NCBI RefSeq assembly: GCF_006715495.1
Contig: NZ_VFNI01000005.1
Location: forward strand, 124,001 to 188,000
Source: Herbaspirillum sp. SJZ106
Lineage (GTDB): Bacteria; Pseudomonadota; Gammaproteobacteria; Burkholderiales; Burkholderiaceae_D
DNA: 64,000 bases
Reading direction: 5' to 3'
The first letter of the stretch is position 1. The number at the start of each line of letters is the position of its first letter. Positions 47,601 to 55,617 of the stretch are shown in pieces. The notes beneath the pieces are model-generated. The model was not told the origin of the DNA and made no database searches. It saw only the letters and a program-made list of their open reading frames with translations. A program made the position numbers and the translations under genes.

Positions 47601-50384
47601 AACACCGGTTATACGGCCTTTGGCCTTTCTTCGGCGCAAACTTCGATTGGTGAAGTCGCCGTTGGCCGGTATCTCTTCACCGATCCCGACAACGGCACTG
47701 TTTATACGCAGGGCGAACGTCAGATCACAGGCGTCGCCGCGGGTAGCGCGCCAACCGATGCGGTGAACGTGAGCCAACTTACCGGCGCGGCGGCCAACCT
47801 GGGCAATTCGATTTCGAATGTCTTCGGCGGCGCCACCAGCTACAACCCGGCCACCGGCCAGGTCACGGGCGGCTTTACCTACGCCGGCAACTCGAGTTAT
47901 ACCAGCGTGCAGCAAGTGTTCGATGCGCTGACGACGACCGGCACCAAGTATTTCCATGCCAATTCGATCCTGGGCGATTCCACGCCGACCGGTACCGATT
48001 CGGTGGCTGTGGGTCCGTTGGCGACGGCTTCGGCCGCCAATTCGGTGGCGATGGGCAACGGCGCCAATGCTTCGGTGGCCGGCGGCGTGGCCCTGGGCTC
48101 CGGCTCGGTATCCGACCGTGCGGTTGCGGCAACGCAAGGGAAGGTTGCCGGCAGCCCGGTGTCTTACGACACCACCGACGGCACCCTGCTGGGCGCGGTA
48201 TCGCTGGGCAATGGCACCAGCGGCAGCTACCGCCAGATCACCAACGTGGCTGACGCGACCCAGGCCAACGATGCGGTGACCTTGCGCCAATTGGTGGGAG
48301 CCTTGTCTTCGTTCTCGGTCTCGGGGCAGTTGTATTTCCACGCGCAATCGCCGGTTGCCGGCGGCGCTGACGATTCAGTGGCGTCCGGCACGTATTCGGT
48401 GGCGGTGGGCGCCAGTACCGTCGCTGCCGGCAACGACAGCATCGGCATCGGGCATGGCGCAACGATACAGGGTACGGCAACCAGCGGCATCGCCATCGGC
48501 CAGGCGGCGACGGTGCTGAGCGCTGAAGGCATCGCCCTGGGCAACAACGCCAACGCCGGCGGCATCAAGTCGCTGGCGCTGGGATCGAATGCGAAGGCCA
48601 GCCTGCAGGGCGGCATCGCCATGGGCGACGATGCCAACGCCAGCGGCGTGCAAGCAATCGCAATGGGCGCCGGCGCGGTTGCCGACAAGGACAACAGCAT
48701 CGCCTTGGGCAGCGGTTCTGCCACCACGGTGGGGGCGTTGACGAATTACACCGCGTACGCCTTGGCCGCGCCGCAAACGTCGGCCGGTGAAATCAATATC
48801 GGCAACCGCCAGATCACCGGCCTGGCTGCCGGCGTTGCCGATACCGACGCGGTCAATGTCAGCCAGTTGAAGGCGGTGGCGGCAACGGTGAGCGACGCCT
48901 TGCTGTGGGATCCGGCGCTCGGCGCTTTCAGTGCGGCGCATGGCGCATCGCCGACCAACAAGATCACCAATGTGGCCGATGGCACGCTGAGCGCGACCAG
49001 CACCGACGCGGTCAACGGTTCGCAATTGTTCGCGACCAATACCAACGTCACCAACCTCGGTAACGTGATCAACAATATCGCCGGCAATACGTCGGCAACC
49101 TATATCACCAACAACGGCAGCGGCGTCAAATATGTGCGCACCAACGATACCGGGCTGACGGCGGACGATGCGCATGCGTCGGCCAAGGGCGCGACAGCGG
49201 TCGGTTACAACGCGCAGGCATCGTTCGAGAATGCGGTGGCGATCGGCAATACCGCGGTGGCTTCGGTCTTCGGCGGGGTGGCGCTGGGTTCCGGTTCCGT
49301 CTCCGATCGCGTGATTGCGGCAACGAACGGCACTATGCCTGTCGGCTCGACCGGGATTCCCTACAACACGGGGGACAAGATATTGCTGGGCGCGATCTCG
49401 GTTGGCGACAGCGCTGCCGGCACTTACCGCCAGATCACCAATGTCGCCGACGGCACGCAAGCGCAGGATGCGGTCACGGTGCGGCAACTGACCGGCGCGC
49501 TGACCTCGTTTGCGACGAGCACCACCAAGTATTTCCACGCCAACTCGACCGAATCGGATTCTCTGGCAGTGGGCATCAACTCGGTGGCAGTGGGGCCCAA
49601 TACGGTGGTCAACGGCGATAACGGCATTGGCATCGGCAACGGCACCGTGGTCAACATCGCGGCCGTCGGCGGCATGGCGATCGGGCAAAACGCGAAATCG
49701 CTGCAGGCCGATGCCATGGCGATGGGTAATGGCGCCATCGCCAGCGGCGCGCAATCGATTGCCCAGGGCGCCAACGCCAAGGCTGCCGGCGGTTCCAGCA
49801 TCGCCATCGGTTCCGGCGCCAACGCCGCGCATGCGGACAGTATCGCGCTGGGCTCCGGATCGGCCACGACGGTCGGCGCGCAGGTCGGCTACGTAGCCTA
49901 TGCGCTGGCGGCGGCGCAGACATCGGCCGGCGAAGTCAATATCGGCAACCGCAAGATCACCGGCGTGGCGGCCGGCAGCGCCGATACCGACGCGGTCAAC
50001 GTCAGCCAGTTGAAGGCGGTGGCGGCCGGCATTACCAACGGCCCCGGCAATGTGACGAATCTCGGGGATATCAACACCGCGGTGACGCAATCCAAGCAAT
50101 ACACCGATAGCCAGATCAGCAATCTGCGCGGCGACCTGGACAAGTATCGCAACGATGCCAACGGCGGCACGGCATCGGCCATGGCGGTGGCCGGCTTGCC
50201 GCAACCTGGGGCGCCTGGCAAGAGCATGGTCGCGATTGCCGGCAGCACCTATGAAGGGCAAACCGGCCTGGCGTTGGGCCTGTCGACTTATACCGACAAT
50301 GGTCGCTGGATCATCAAGGCCGCGGCAACGACAAACAGCCGCGGCAAGACCGGCGCGGTGGTCGGCGCCGGTTTCCAATGGTGA
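44631..50384 (+). CDS. Giant trimeric autotransporter adhesin (YadA/Hia type)
   Basis: A 1917-residue type Vc secreted surface adhesin. It begins with an extended signal peptide region (MNRAFHTIWSHVSGTWVVVS), a hydrophilic linker, and a hydrophobic core ending LVYA (residue 83). The passenger is a long series of YadA-head repeats of the form AxAxGxxAxAxGxxSxAxG, broken by at least seven neck/connector motifs (ITNVAxGxxxxDAVNxSQL) and five modules opening with [K]YFHANS or a variant. A short coiled-coil (QSKQYTDSQISNLRGDLDKY) precedes the C-terminal trimeric beta-barrel anchor (about 1843-1917, ending GAGFQW). The ATG is used because AAGGGG is five bases upstream; a GTG two codons earlier is open. 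Mediates attachment to surfaces, hosts or cells. Confidence 0.95.
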   Translation: MNRAFHTIWSHVSGTWVVVSELTSAKGKRNSAGRCDAGASADVSTVATADDIDAWQWITRAVALSVSPIALSLALFNPTLVYAQVSTTGNNQGFAIGSASAGATCVAIGGSGTFAAVATCSNADSLAVGNGARGTAQAATALGASANAAGAYSTSLGGNSTASGVRATAIGAFAAASADYSFAAAAGANAYGPQSIAIGKSAVSGVSGSTAIGNDVAIGNSAQATGGNTFAGGNGARASGGQAVALGANTNASGGASVAVGNNAVASASAGVAVGYGSTAAGSYSFAGGNATAYGNQSIAIGKSAVAGVSGAAATVLNDVAIGNAAMATGGNSIAGGNTATASGAAAIALGLNSVASGSQAIAMGNDAQATGANNATAVGNGAQATGANTSSAFGSGAKASGTSSTALGSNAQASNFSTVAVGIAAAASGSYSIAVGRLSNSYGDQSIAIGLSAVAGVSGSAATITNDVAIGNTAKATGGNSIAIGNTAVADSAGAVAIGLGATATGGKAVSIGLGNIASGNGAVAIGDPNNATGTGAVAMGADNTANGQGAVALGNTNTATGQGSVALGNASQALAAGALALGDTAKASAANGVALGSNATAANANDVALGAGSVTTAAVGTAGATIGGVNYGFAGASPAGVVSVGAGGAERQITNVAAGQLSATSTDAVNGSQLFATNTALNSINNGAGVKYFHANSILADSQATGLDSTAMGPNAIAAGVAAIAAGRNAQAQTDGAIAIGDGAIAKGGKAISIGVGNTANGDGAVAIGDPNVVSGTGAVGLGANNTVTGTGAVGLGNANTANGDGALAIGNTNTASGIGAAALGNNNSATGDGSLAIGINNNASGTGSLALGNNVVTSGNDTLALGTNAKATAQSATAVGNNAVASGTISTAIGNSALASAANSTAVGEGAQATNVSTSAFGNAAVAGGLYSTAIGRGANTSGQYATALGFASEASGSGGVALGIGALANQDQSVALGSLSSATRGANTGYTAFGLSSAQTSIGEVAVGRYLFTDPDNGTVYTQGERQITGVAAGSAPTDAVNVSQLTGAAANLGNSISNVFGGATSYNPATGQVTGGFTYAGNSSYTSVQQVFDALTTTGTKYFHANSILGDSTPTGTDSVAVGPLATASAANSVAMGNGANASVAGGVALGSGSVSDRAVAATQGKVAGSPVSYDTTDGTLLGAVSLGNGTSGSYRQITNVADATQANDAVTLRQLVGALSSFSVSGQLYFHAQSPVAGGADDSVASGTYSVAVGASTVAAGNDSIGIGHGATIQGTATSGIAIGQAATVLSAEGIALGNNANAGGIKSLALGSNAKASLQGGIAMGDDANASGVQAIAMGAGAVADKDNSIALGSGSATTVGALTNYTAYALAAPQTSAGEINIGNRQITGLAAGVADTDAVNVSQLKAVAATVSDALLWDPALGAFSAAHGASPTNKITNVADGTLSATSTDAVNGSQLFATNTNVTNLGNVINNIAGNTSATYITNNGSGVKYVRTNDTGLTADDAHASAKGATAVGYNAQASFENAVAIGNTAVASVFGGVALGSGSVSDRVIAATNGTMPVGSTGIPYNTGDKILLGAISVGDSAAGTYRQITNVADGTQAQDAVTVRQLTGALTSFATSTTKYFHANSTESDSLAVGINSVAVGPNTVVNGDNGIGIGNGTVVNIAAVGGMAIGQNAKSLQADAMAMGNGAIASGAQSIAQGANAKAAGGSSIAIGSGANAAHADSIALGSGSATTVGAQVGYVAYALAAAQTSAGEVNIGNRKITGVAAGSADTDAVNVSQLKAVAAGITNGPGNVTNLGDINTAVTQSKQYTDSQISNLRGDLDKYRNDANGGTASAMAVAGLPQPGAPGKSMVAIAGSTYEGQTGLALGLSTYTDNGRWIIKAAATTNSRGKTGAVVGAGFQW

Positions 50385-50412
50385 TGTGCCGGATTGAAAA
50401 AGGGAAAACAAC

Positions 50413-50802
50413 ATGAGAAAAAAACTGATCGGGGCGTATTGCAAGGGGGCTTGCATGGCGGCGGCGCTGCTCTCGGTGGCGGCGCTGGCCAAGGCGCAAG
50501 AGGCCGCGCCGGTATTTCCGCCGCTGTCGGCGATCACGCTCAAGGGCGGCGTATTTCCGATCCAGGGCAACCTGAGGAAGGTGGCCATCGGGCTGAACAA
50601 GGACCAGACGAGGGACCTGCTGGGAGTGCCGCACTTCGACGAAGGCTTCTGGCGCGTGCGGGCATGGAATTACCTGTTCAAATTCCGCAAGGGCAATGAC
50701 ATCGTCAGTTGCCAGTATCAGGTGCAATTCGACGATGACATGCTGGTCGCAGGCGCCTACTGGAAGGATCAGGCGTGCGCCAACTTCGTCGCATCGAATT
50801 GA
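50413..50802 (+). CDS. BamE/SmpA-like exported protein, probable adhesin partner
   Basis: A 129-residue exported protein with a signal peptide ending ALAKAQE, followed by a BamE/SmpA-OmlA-like domain (GNLRKVAIGLNKDQTRDLLGVPHF, RVRAWNYLFKFRKGN). It begins 28 bases after the adhesin stop, so it is almost surely co-transcribed. Trimeric autotransporters often have a small partner gene directly downstream (SadB, TpgA); TpgA-type partners combine such a domain with an OmpA-like peptidoglycan-binding domain, which is missing here. A role in export or anchoring of the adhesin is inferred. Confidence 0.82.
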   Translation: MRKKLIGAYCKGACMAAALLSVAALAKAQEAAPVFPPLSAITLKGGVFPIQGNLRKVAIGLNKDQTRDLLGVPHFDEGFWRVRAWNYLFKFRKGNDIVSCQYQVQFDDDMLVAGAYWKDQACANFVASN

Positions 50803-50910
50803 GTCGGATGACATTGCGTTGAATCGCATTGTCGCGAATACATCTTTATGCAGTACCCGTAGTCGATCTTTGTTCGTTGAATTGTCGTGTCACTTTATAG
50901 GAAGAGAAAA

Positions 50911-51396
50911 ATGGCCTCATACCAATCGCTTAAGAAATCCGCTTGCATCGCTGCATTTTCCCTGGGGGCCATCATGTCGGCGCATCAGGCAGCGGCGCAA
51001 TCAACCGCCTCGATCGATACCGCCGTCGCCGCGGCGACGCGCTGGGCGGTACTGGCAGACGCCAATCAAGCCGATCGGATGTGGAGCCTGAGCGGCCCCA
51101 TCATGCAAAAAGGCGTGAGCAAGGAAGACTGGGTCAAGTACCTGGCCGCCCTGCATAGCGAGCTGGGCAGCGCCGGCGGCCGCGAATGGGTACAGATCGT
51201 GCGCATCAATAACCCGGCCAACCTGCCGCCGGGAGAATACGTGAATGTGGTGTTCGCCTCCCGTTTCGCTAAATCCCCGACGGTGGAGAAGGTCTCGATG
51301 GTGCAAACCGCAGACCGCTGGACGCCTGTCGGCTACGTCGTGACCAGGCTGGAAAGCTCGCCGGCGCCGGGCGCTGCCGCTCCCGCCGCACGCTAA
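50911..51396 (+). CDS. DUF4019 domain-containing exported protein
   Basis: A 161-residue exported protein. A signal peptide (ACIAAFSLGAIMSAHQAAAQ) precedes a DUF4019 domain: AVAAATRWAVLADANQADRMW, VSKEDWVKYLAALHSELGS, and VNVVFASRFAKSPTVEKVSMVQ. The tail is Ala/Pro rich. The ATG at 50911 has AGGAAGAG correctly spaced. Function unknown; it follows the BamE-like gene by 108 bases and ends at a strong terminator, so adhesin, BamE-like and DUF4019 genes may form one transcript. Confidence 0.8.
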   Translation: MASYQSLKKSACIAAFSLGAIMSAHQAAAQSTASIDTAVAAATRWAVLADANQADRMWSLSGPIMQKGVSKEDWVKYLAALHSELGSAGGREWVQIVRINNPANLPPGEYVNVVFASRFAKSPTVEKVSMVQTADRWTPVGYVVTRLESSPAPGAAAPAAR

Positions 51397-51414
51397 GGCG
51401 CCTGTCATGTGATG

Positions 51415-51452
51415 CAATGCCTCGCCCCGCCGATTGGCGGGGCGAGGCATTG
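51415..51452. terminator. Bidirectional terminator after the adhesin operon
   Basis: Perfect 17-bp stem CAATGCCTCGCCCCGCC / GGCGGGGCGAGGCATTG around GATT. It separates the DUF4019 gene from the convergent SDR gene. The U-tract is poor on either side; the call rests on stem length and position. Confidence 0.75.
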
Positions 51453-51470
51453 TCGCGCCTTCACGCCAAC

Positions 51471-52250
51471 CTAGAACGTTCCCGGATAGGCGCCGCCGTC
51501 CAGCAGCAGGTTCTGGCCGGTGATGAAGCCGGCCTGGGCGCTGCACAGGTAGGCGCAGGCGTCGCCGAACTCGGCCGGGTCGCCGAAGCGGCCGGACGGG
51601 TTCTGCTTGCGTCGTTCGGCCAGCACCTCTTCCACGCTCTTGCCGCTGTCGCGGGCGGCGCCTTGTGCGGTGGCGCGCAGGCGGTCGGTCTCGAACGGGC
51701 CCGGCAGCAGGTTGTTGATGGTGACGTTATGCGCTACGGTCTTGCGCGACAGGCCGGCGACGAAGCCGGTCAGGCCTGAGCGGGCGCCGTTGGACAGGCC
51801 GAGGATGTCGATCGGCGCGCGCACGGCGCTGGAGGTGATATTGACGATGCGCCCGAAGCCGCGCGCGATCATGCCGTCCACCGTGGCCTTGATGAGCTCG
51901 ATCGGGGTCAGCATGTTGGCGTCGACCGCGGCGATCCAGTCGTCGCGCGACCAGTCGCGGAAATCGCCCGGCTTGGGGCCGCCGGCATTGGTCACCAGGA
52001 TGTCCGGGTCGGGGCAGGCCGCCAGCGCGGCGGCGCGGCCTTCGGGGGTGGTGATGTCGCAGGCGACGGTGGTGATGGTGGCGCCAGTCTCCGCGCGGAT
52101 CTCGGCGGCTGCCGCTTCCAGCGCCTCCCGGCCGCGCGCCAGCATGGTCACGGCCACGCCTTCGCGCGCCAGCGAGAGCGCGCAGGCGCGGCCCAGTCCC
52201 TTGCTCGAAGCGCATACCAGCGCGGTTTTACCTTTGAGTCCTAAATCCAT
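51471..52250 (-). CDS. SDR family oxidoreductase with atypical active site
   Basis: A 259-residue short-chain dehydrogenase-like protein. The NAD(P)-binding half is normal in outline (KTALVCASSKGLGRACALSLA, NAGG, and Ser in VNITSSAV), but where the family has YxxxK this protein reads SNGARSG in ILGLSNGARSGLTGF. The catalytic Tyr and Lys are thus missing. Such SDR-like proteins form their own subgroup, often annotated as 3-oxoacyl-ACP reductase, and may bind rather than turn over substrate or use another mechanism. Monocistronic. Confidence 0.85.
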   Translation of the reverse strand: MDLGLKGKTALVCASSKGLGRACALSLAREGVAVTMLARGREALEAAAAEIRAETGATITTVACDITTPEGRAAALAACPDPDILVTNAGGPKPGDFRDWSRDDWIAAVDANMLTPIELIKATVDGMIARGFGRIVNITSSAVRAPIDILGLSNGARSGLTGFVAGLSRKTVAHNVTINNLLPGPFETDRLRATAQGAARDSGKSVEEVLAERRKQNPSGRFGDPAEFGDACAYLCSAQAGFITGQNLLLDGGAYPGTF

Positions 52251-52444
52251 TTGTTTTCTTCCTTTGCATGAGGTGAGGAACGGTTGGTGACCGTCTTTTG
52301 TGCCGATTGTGGTACATCATGCATGCCATTGCATTCCAGGAGATCGGTCCGGGCGGCGCGCGCATGCCCAGGCTTATGACAGCCCGGGCCGGCTGCGCTA
52401 CACTGACGGGCTTGGCAGGCGCATGCAGCGGGGCGCTGCAGAGC
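52251..52444. other. Spacer between the SDR gene and the 27-residue gene
   Basis: 194 bases; no RNA gene, repeat or promoter recognised. Confidence 0.25.
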
Positions 52445-52528
52445 CTACTTCTTGACCACCATGTAGATGGCCAGCGCGATGATGGCGACTACGCCTATTT
52501 CCAACGCGAATACGATGGCGCCGCTCAT
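52445..52528 (-). CDS. Small 27-residue membrane protein
   Basis: An 84-base gene encoding MSGAIVFALEIGVVAIIAL plus eight residues ending MVVKK: one membrane helix with a lysine-terminated C-end. It is supported by a strong ribosome site (AAGGAG six bases before the ATG) and by being purely hydrophobic where random frames here are arginine rich. It is divergent from the TauE/SafE gene, 92 bases away. No family recognised; could be a small subunit or regulator of a transporter. Confidence 0.6.
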   Translation of the reverse strand: MSGAIVFALEIGVVAIIALAIYMVVKK

Positions 52529-52619
52529 GACAGTCTCCTTGTCTGATTTGAACGCCGCACGGCAGGGCTGGCAGTGATGCCAGGCCATGCCTGTGCGGCA
52601 GACCCGTAACTTTACACCG

Positions 52620-53384
52620 ATGATGGATTCTTTGTTTTTGTCGAGCGCGCTCAACTTCCTGCTGGGCGGCGTGCTGGGGGCGATGGGCGGGCTGTTCGGG
52701 ATCGGCGGCGGGCTGATCGCCATTCCGGTGCTGGGTTATTTGTACGGCATGGACCAGCAACTGGCGCAGGGCACCTCGCTGGTGATGATCGTGCCCAACG
52801 TGGTGATCGCCTTCTGGCGCTACAAGCAGCGCAACCGGATCGAATGGAGTTCGGCATTGATGATGTGCGTGCCGGCGGTGGTGACCACCTATTTCTCGGC
52901 GCGCGTGGCCACCAGCATCGATGCGCGCAGCCTGCATTTCTGCTTTGCCGCCTTCATGGGCCTGCTGGCGTTGTACTACCTGTGGACCTTGCTGCGCCGG
53001 CAGCGCAATGTGCAGTCGTCCATCGTGCTGCCGCGCAAGTACATCTTCGCGGTGGGCATGGCGGCTGGGGCGTCGGCGGGGTTTTTCAGCGTCGGCGGCG
53101 CGATCGTCGCGGTACCCATGCTGACGGCTTTCTTCGGCGCCACGCAGACCGCGGCGCAAGGGCTGGGGCTGGCGATGGTCACGCCGGGCACGCTGGTGGC
53201 GCTATGGACCTATGCCCATGCCAGCCATGTCGACTGGGCGGTAGGCATCCCGATGGCGCTGGGCGGCATGCTCAGCATTTCATGGGGCGTGGCCTTGGCG
53301 CACCACCTGCCGGAGCGCCGCTTGCGCATCCTATTTTGCGGCGCGCTGATCGCCTTGTCGATCTGGATGATGTTCAACGGCTGA
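52620..53384 (+). CDS. TauE/SafE family sulfite/anion exporter-like protein
   Basis: A 254-residue inner-membrane protein with about eight helices in two repeats. Both halves show the family glycine motif: GAMGGLFGIGGGLIAIPVL and GASAGFFSVGGAIVAVPML. The start is one of two adjacent ATGs (52620, 52623) since neither has a strong ribosome site; an earlier ATG at 52587 gives a polar extension. Family members export sulfite, sulfoacetate or other small anions; the substrate is not evident. Confidence 0.88.
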   Translation: MMDSLFLSSALNFLLGGVLGAMGGLFGIGGGLIAIPVLGYLYGMDQQLAQGTSLVMIVPNVVIAFWRYKQRNRIEWSSALMMCVPAVVTTYFSARVATSIDARSLHFCFAAFMGLLALYYLWTLLRRQRNVQSSIVLPRKYIFAVGMAAGASAGFFSVGGAIVAVPMLTAFFGATQTAAQGLGLAMVTPGTLVALWTYAHASHVDWAVGIPMALGGMLSISWGVALAHHLPERRLRILFCGALIALSIWMMFNG

Positions 53385-53402
53385 GCGGGGCCGCGGGGCA
53401 AT

Positions 53403-53437
53403 GCAAAACGGGGAGCCAGCGCGGCTCCCCGTTTTGC
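53403..53437. terminator. Bidirectional terminator
   Basis: Perfect 15-bp stem GCAAAACGGGGAGCC / GGCTCCCCGTTTTGC with loop AGCGC, located 19 bases after the TauE/SafE stop and 24 bases past the stop of the convergent receptor gene. T- and A-rich segments lie within the stem ends. Confidence 0.8.
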
Positions 53438-53460
53438 GTTGGAAAGGGCGCCTGCCCCGT

Positions 53461-55566
53461 TCAGAGATCCACCTTGATCCGGGCCACGACGCTGCGCTCG
53501 GCGCCGGGCGTGACGTACAGCGCATTCCACGACGAGGTGTAGTAGTTGCGGTTGAACAGGTTGTGCACATCCAGCGAGAGCCGTACGCTCTTGCTCACCT
53601 GCCAGTAGCTGAGCAGCTTGACAATGGTGTAGGCCGGCAGCGAGTAGGTATCGCCGGTGTTGCCCGAACGGTTGCCCACGTAGTTCACGCCGCCGCCCAC
53701 GCCATAGCGGCTGCCGTTGGCCAGGGCGTCTTCGCGGATCGCCAGCAGGCCGGCGCTGAACTGCGGGATGTTGCTCAGGCGCGTGCCGGCGGCCAGCGTC
53801 TTGTCCTTGGTCACGCGGGCGTCGGTCCAGGCGAAATTGCCGGAGAGGCGCCAATGGGTGTCGATCTGGCCGTAGACATCGGCTTCGAAGCCGCTGCTCT
53901 TGACTTCGCCGGCCGCTACCGAGTAGCCGGGCACGTCGCTGGCGGTCAGCACATTGGTCTTGGCGATGTCGAATACGGCGAAGTTGGCGCCCAGGCGGTC
54001 GTCGTCGGTCTGTATTTTCCAGCCGGCTTCATAGGCGGTGGAATGCTGCGGATCGAACGCGCGCCCATTGATGTCCGTGCCGTTGTTGGCGCGGAAGGAT
54101 TTGCCGGCCGACAGGTACAGCGAACTCCACGCATTGGGCAGATACGTCACGCCGGCGCGCGGCGATAGCGCGCTTTGGCGCTGCGAGATGTCGGTGTTGG
54201 CCACGCGGTTCTGCAGATTCTGGTCGTACTGGTCCCAGCGCAGGCCGGCCAGCAGCTTCCATTGCGGCGACAGGCTGAGCTGGTCCTGCACGAACAGGGC
54301 CTTGACGCGCTGTTGCTCGTCCGAACTGGAGGTGCGGCTGGTCAGCGCCGGCGCCGGCTTGCCGTAGATGGGATCGTAGATATCGATCGGGTAGTTGGCC
54401 GAACGCAGGATCTCGGTGTTCATCCACAGGCTGGAGGCTTCGGCGCCGAACAGCAGCGTGTGTTCGATGCCGCCGGTCTTGAGCTTGCCTTCCAGCTCGG
54501 CCTGGAACGAGGTATCGCGCGAGGGCAGCTGGCGCCAGGTGGCCTGGCGGTTGAGGGTGCGGTTATCGGTCGCCAGAGAAGTGGCTTCGGTGTAGTTGCC
54601 GCTGAAGGTGCTTTCCTTGTAGCTGGCGCCAAAGCGCGCGCGCCAGGTGTCCGAGAGCGTGCGATCCAGCGTCAGCTGGTGGGTATTGCTGGTCAGCGTC
54701 ATGTTGCCATCGGCCGGTTCGTTGAGCACGCGGTCGCGCGGCAGCGTGCCCAGCACGCCGCGCACGTTGATTACGCCGCGGTCCAGCGGCGTATTGGCGC
54801 GCAGGAATTCTCCCTCGTAGTTGAGGATGGTGCTGCTGTCGATGACCCAGGCAAAGGCCGGCGCGATCAGCGAGCGTTTGTTGTGCAGCAGGTTGGAGCG
54901 GCTGTCGCCTTCCTCGGCCATCAGGTTCAGGCGATAGGCCAGGTTCTGCGTGAGTGGGCCGGTGCTGTCAAAGGTGGTGCGGCGCAGGCCGCGGCTGCCG
55001 ATGGACAGGTCGGCTACATTGCGCGAGGTGAACTCCGGCTTTTTGGTGACGATATTGATGGTGCCGCCGGGCTCGCTGCTGCCGTAGATGGCCGAGGCCG
55101 GTCCCTTCAGGAACTCGAAGCGTTCCACGGTGGCGGTATCGCGCGGGGGATTGTAGCCGCGCGAGCCGGGAAAGCCGTTGACCAGGAAACCCATGTCGGT
55201 GCTGCTGAAGCCGCGGATGCCGAAGTTGTCCCAGGTGCCGCCGAAATCGTTCAAGCGGGCGATGCCGCTGACGAAGTCCACCGTGTCGGCCAGGCGCAAT
55301 GCGCCAAGGTCTTCGATTTGCTGGGCGCCCATGACGCGCACCGACTGCGGCACTTCGCGCAACGGGGTGTCGGTGCGGGTGGCGCCGCTGCTGCTGGATT
55401 GGCGATAGGAACGGGTGGCGGCCTTGTCGGTGAACACCTGGATTTCCGGCAGGGCGCCTTCGGCGGCTTCGCTGCCGGCGCCTTGTGCGCAGGCGAAAGG
55501 AGAAGCGGAGAGCAAGCCAGCGGCAAGAACGCGAGCAGAGGCCGAGTTGGCCATGCGGACAAACAT
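53461..55566 (-). CDS. TonB-dependent siderophore receptor
   Basis: Outer-membrane receptor of 701 residues. Signal peptide ending PFACAQG, then a plug domain (TPLREVPQSVRVMGAQQIEDLG, FGIRGFSSTDMGFLVNG, GPASAIYGSSEPGGTINIVTKKP) and a 22-strand barrel whose last part reads SLDVHNLFNRNYYTSSWNALY. The plug form with EVPQSV and GGTINIVTK marks the siderophore (FhuA/FpvA-like) subfamily. No N-terminal signalling domain. The last residue is Leu rather than the usual aromatic. A Fur-like box 33 bases before the ATG supports iron regulation. No neighbouring siderophore genes. Confidence 0.92.
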   Translation of the reverse strand: MFVRMANSASARVLAAGLLSASPFACAQGAGSEAAEGALPEIQVFTDKAATRSYRQSSSSGATRTDTPLREVPQSVRVMGAQQIEDLGALRLADTVDFVSGIARLNDFGGTWDNFGIRGFSSTDMGFLVNGFPGSRGYNPPRDTATVERFEFLKGPASAIYGSSEPGGTINIVTKKPEFTSRNVADLSIGSRGLRRTTFDSTGPLTQNLAYRLNLMAEEGDSRSNLLHNKRSLIAPAFAWVIDSSTILNYEGEFLRANTPLDRGVINVRGVLGTLPRDRVLNEPADGNMTLTSNTHQLTLDRTLSDTWRARFGASYKESTFSGNYTEATSLATDNRTLNRQATWRQLPSRDTSFQAELEGKLKTGGIEHTLLFGAEASSLWMNTEILRSANYPIDIYDPIYGKPAPALTSRTSSSDEQQRVKALFVQDQLSLSPQWKLLAGLRWDQYDQNLQNRVANTDISQRQSALSPRAGVTYLPNAWSSLYLSAGKSFRANNGTDINGRAFDPQHSTAYEAGWKIQTDDDRLGANFAVFDIAKTNVLTASDVPGYSVAAGEVKSSGFEADVYGQIDTHWRLSGNFAWTDARVTKDKTLAAGTRLSNIPQFSAGLLAIREDALANGSRYGVGGGVNYVGNRSGNTGDTYSLPAYTIVKLLSYWQVSKSVRLSLDVHNLFNRNYYTSSWNALYVTPGAERSVVARIKVDL

Positions 55567-55598
55567 AAGAATCCGTAAATATTCGAAAAAACGGGATT

Positions 55599-55617
55599 CT
55601 AAATGATAATTGTTATC
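55599..55617 (-). promoter_or_regulatory. Fur-box-like sequence
   Basis: The 19 bases containing AAATGATAATTGTTATC match the Fur consensus GATAATGATAATCATTATC at about 14 of 19 positions and stand out as AT-rich. It lies 33 bases upstream of the siderophore receptor gene. Confidence 0.7.

Noticed and set aside
44900-50200. Regular short repeats that could suggest a CRISPR array or satellite
   Set aside because: Repeats follow the 14-residue adhesin head pattern in frame, with no constant repeat/spacer structure and no cas genes.
48375-50600. A 741-codon minus-strand frame inside the adhesin gene
   Set aside because: Repetitive coding DNA of the adhesin keeps several frames open; no signal, domain or ribosome site supports it.
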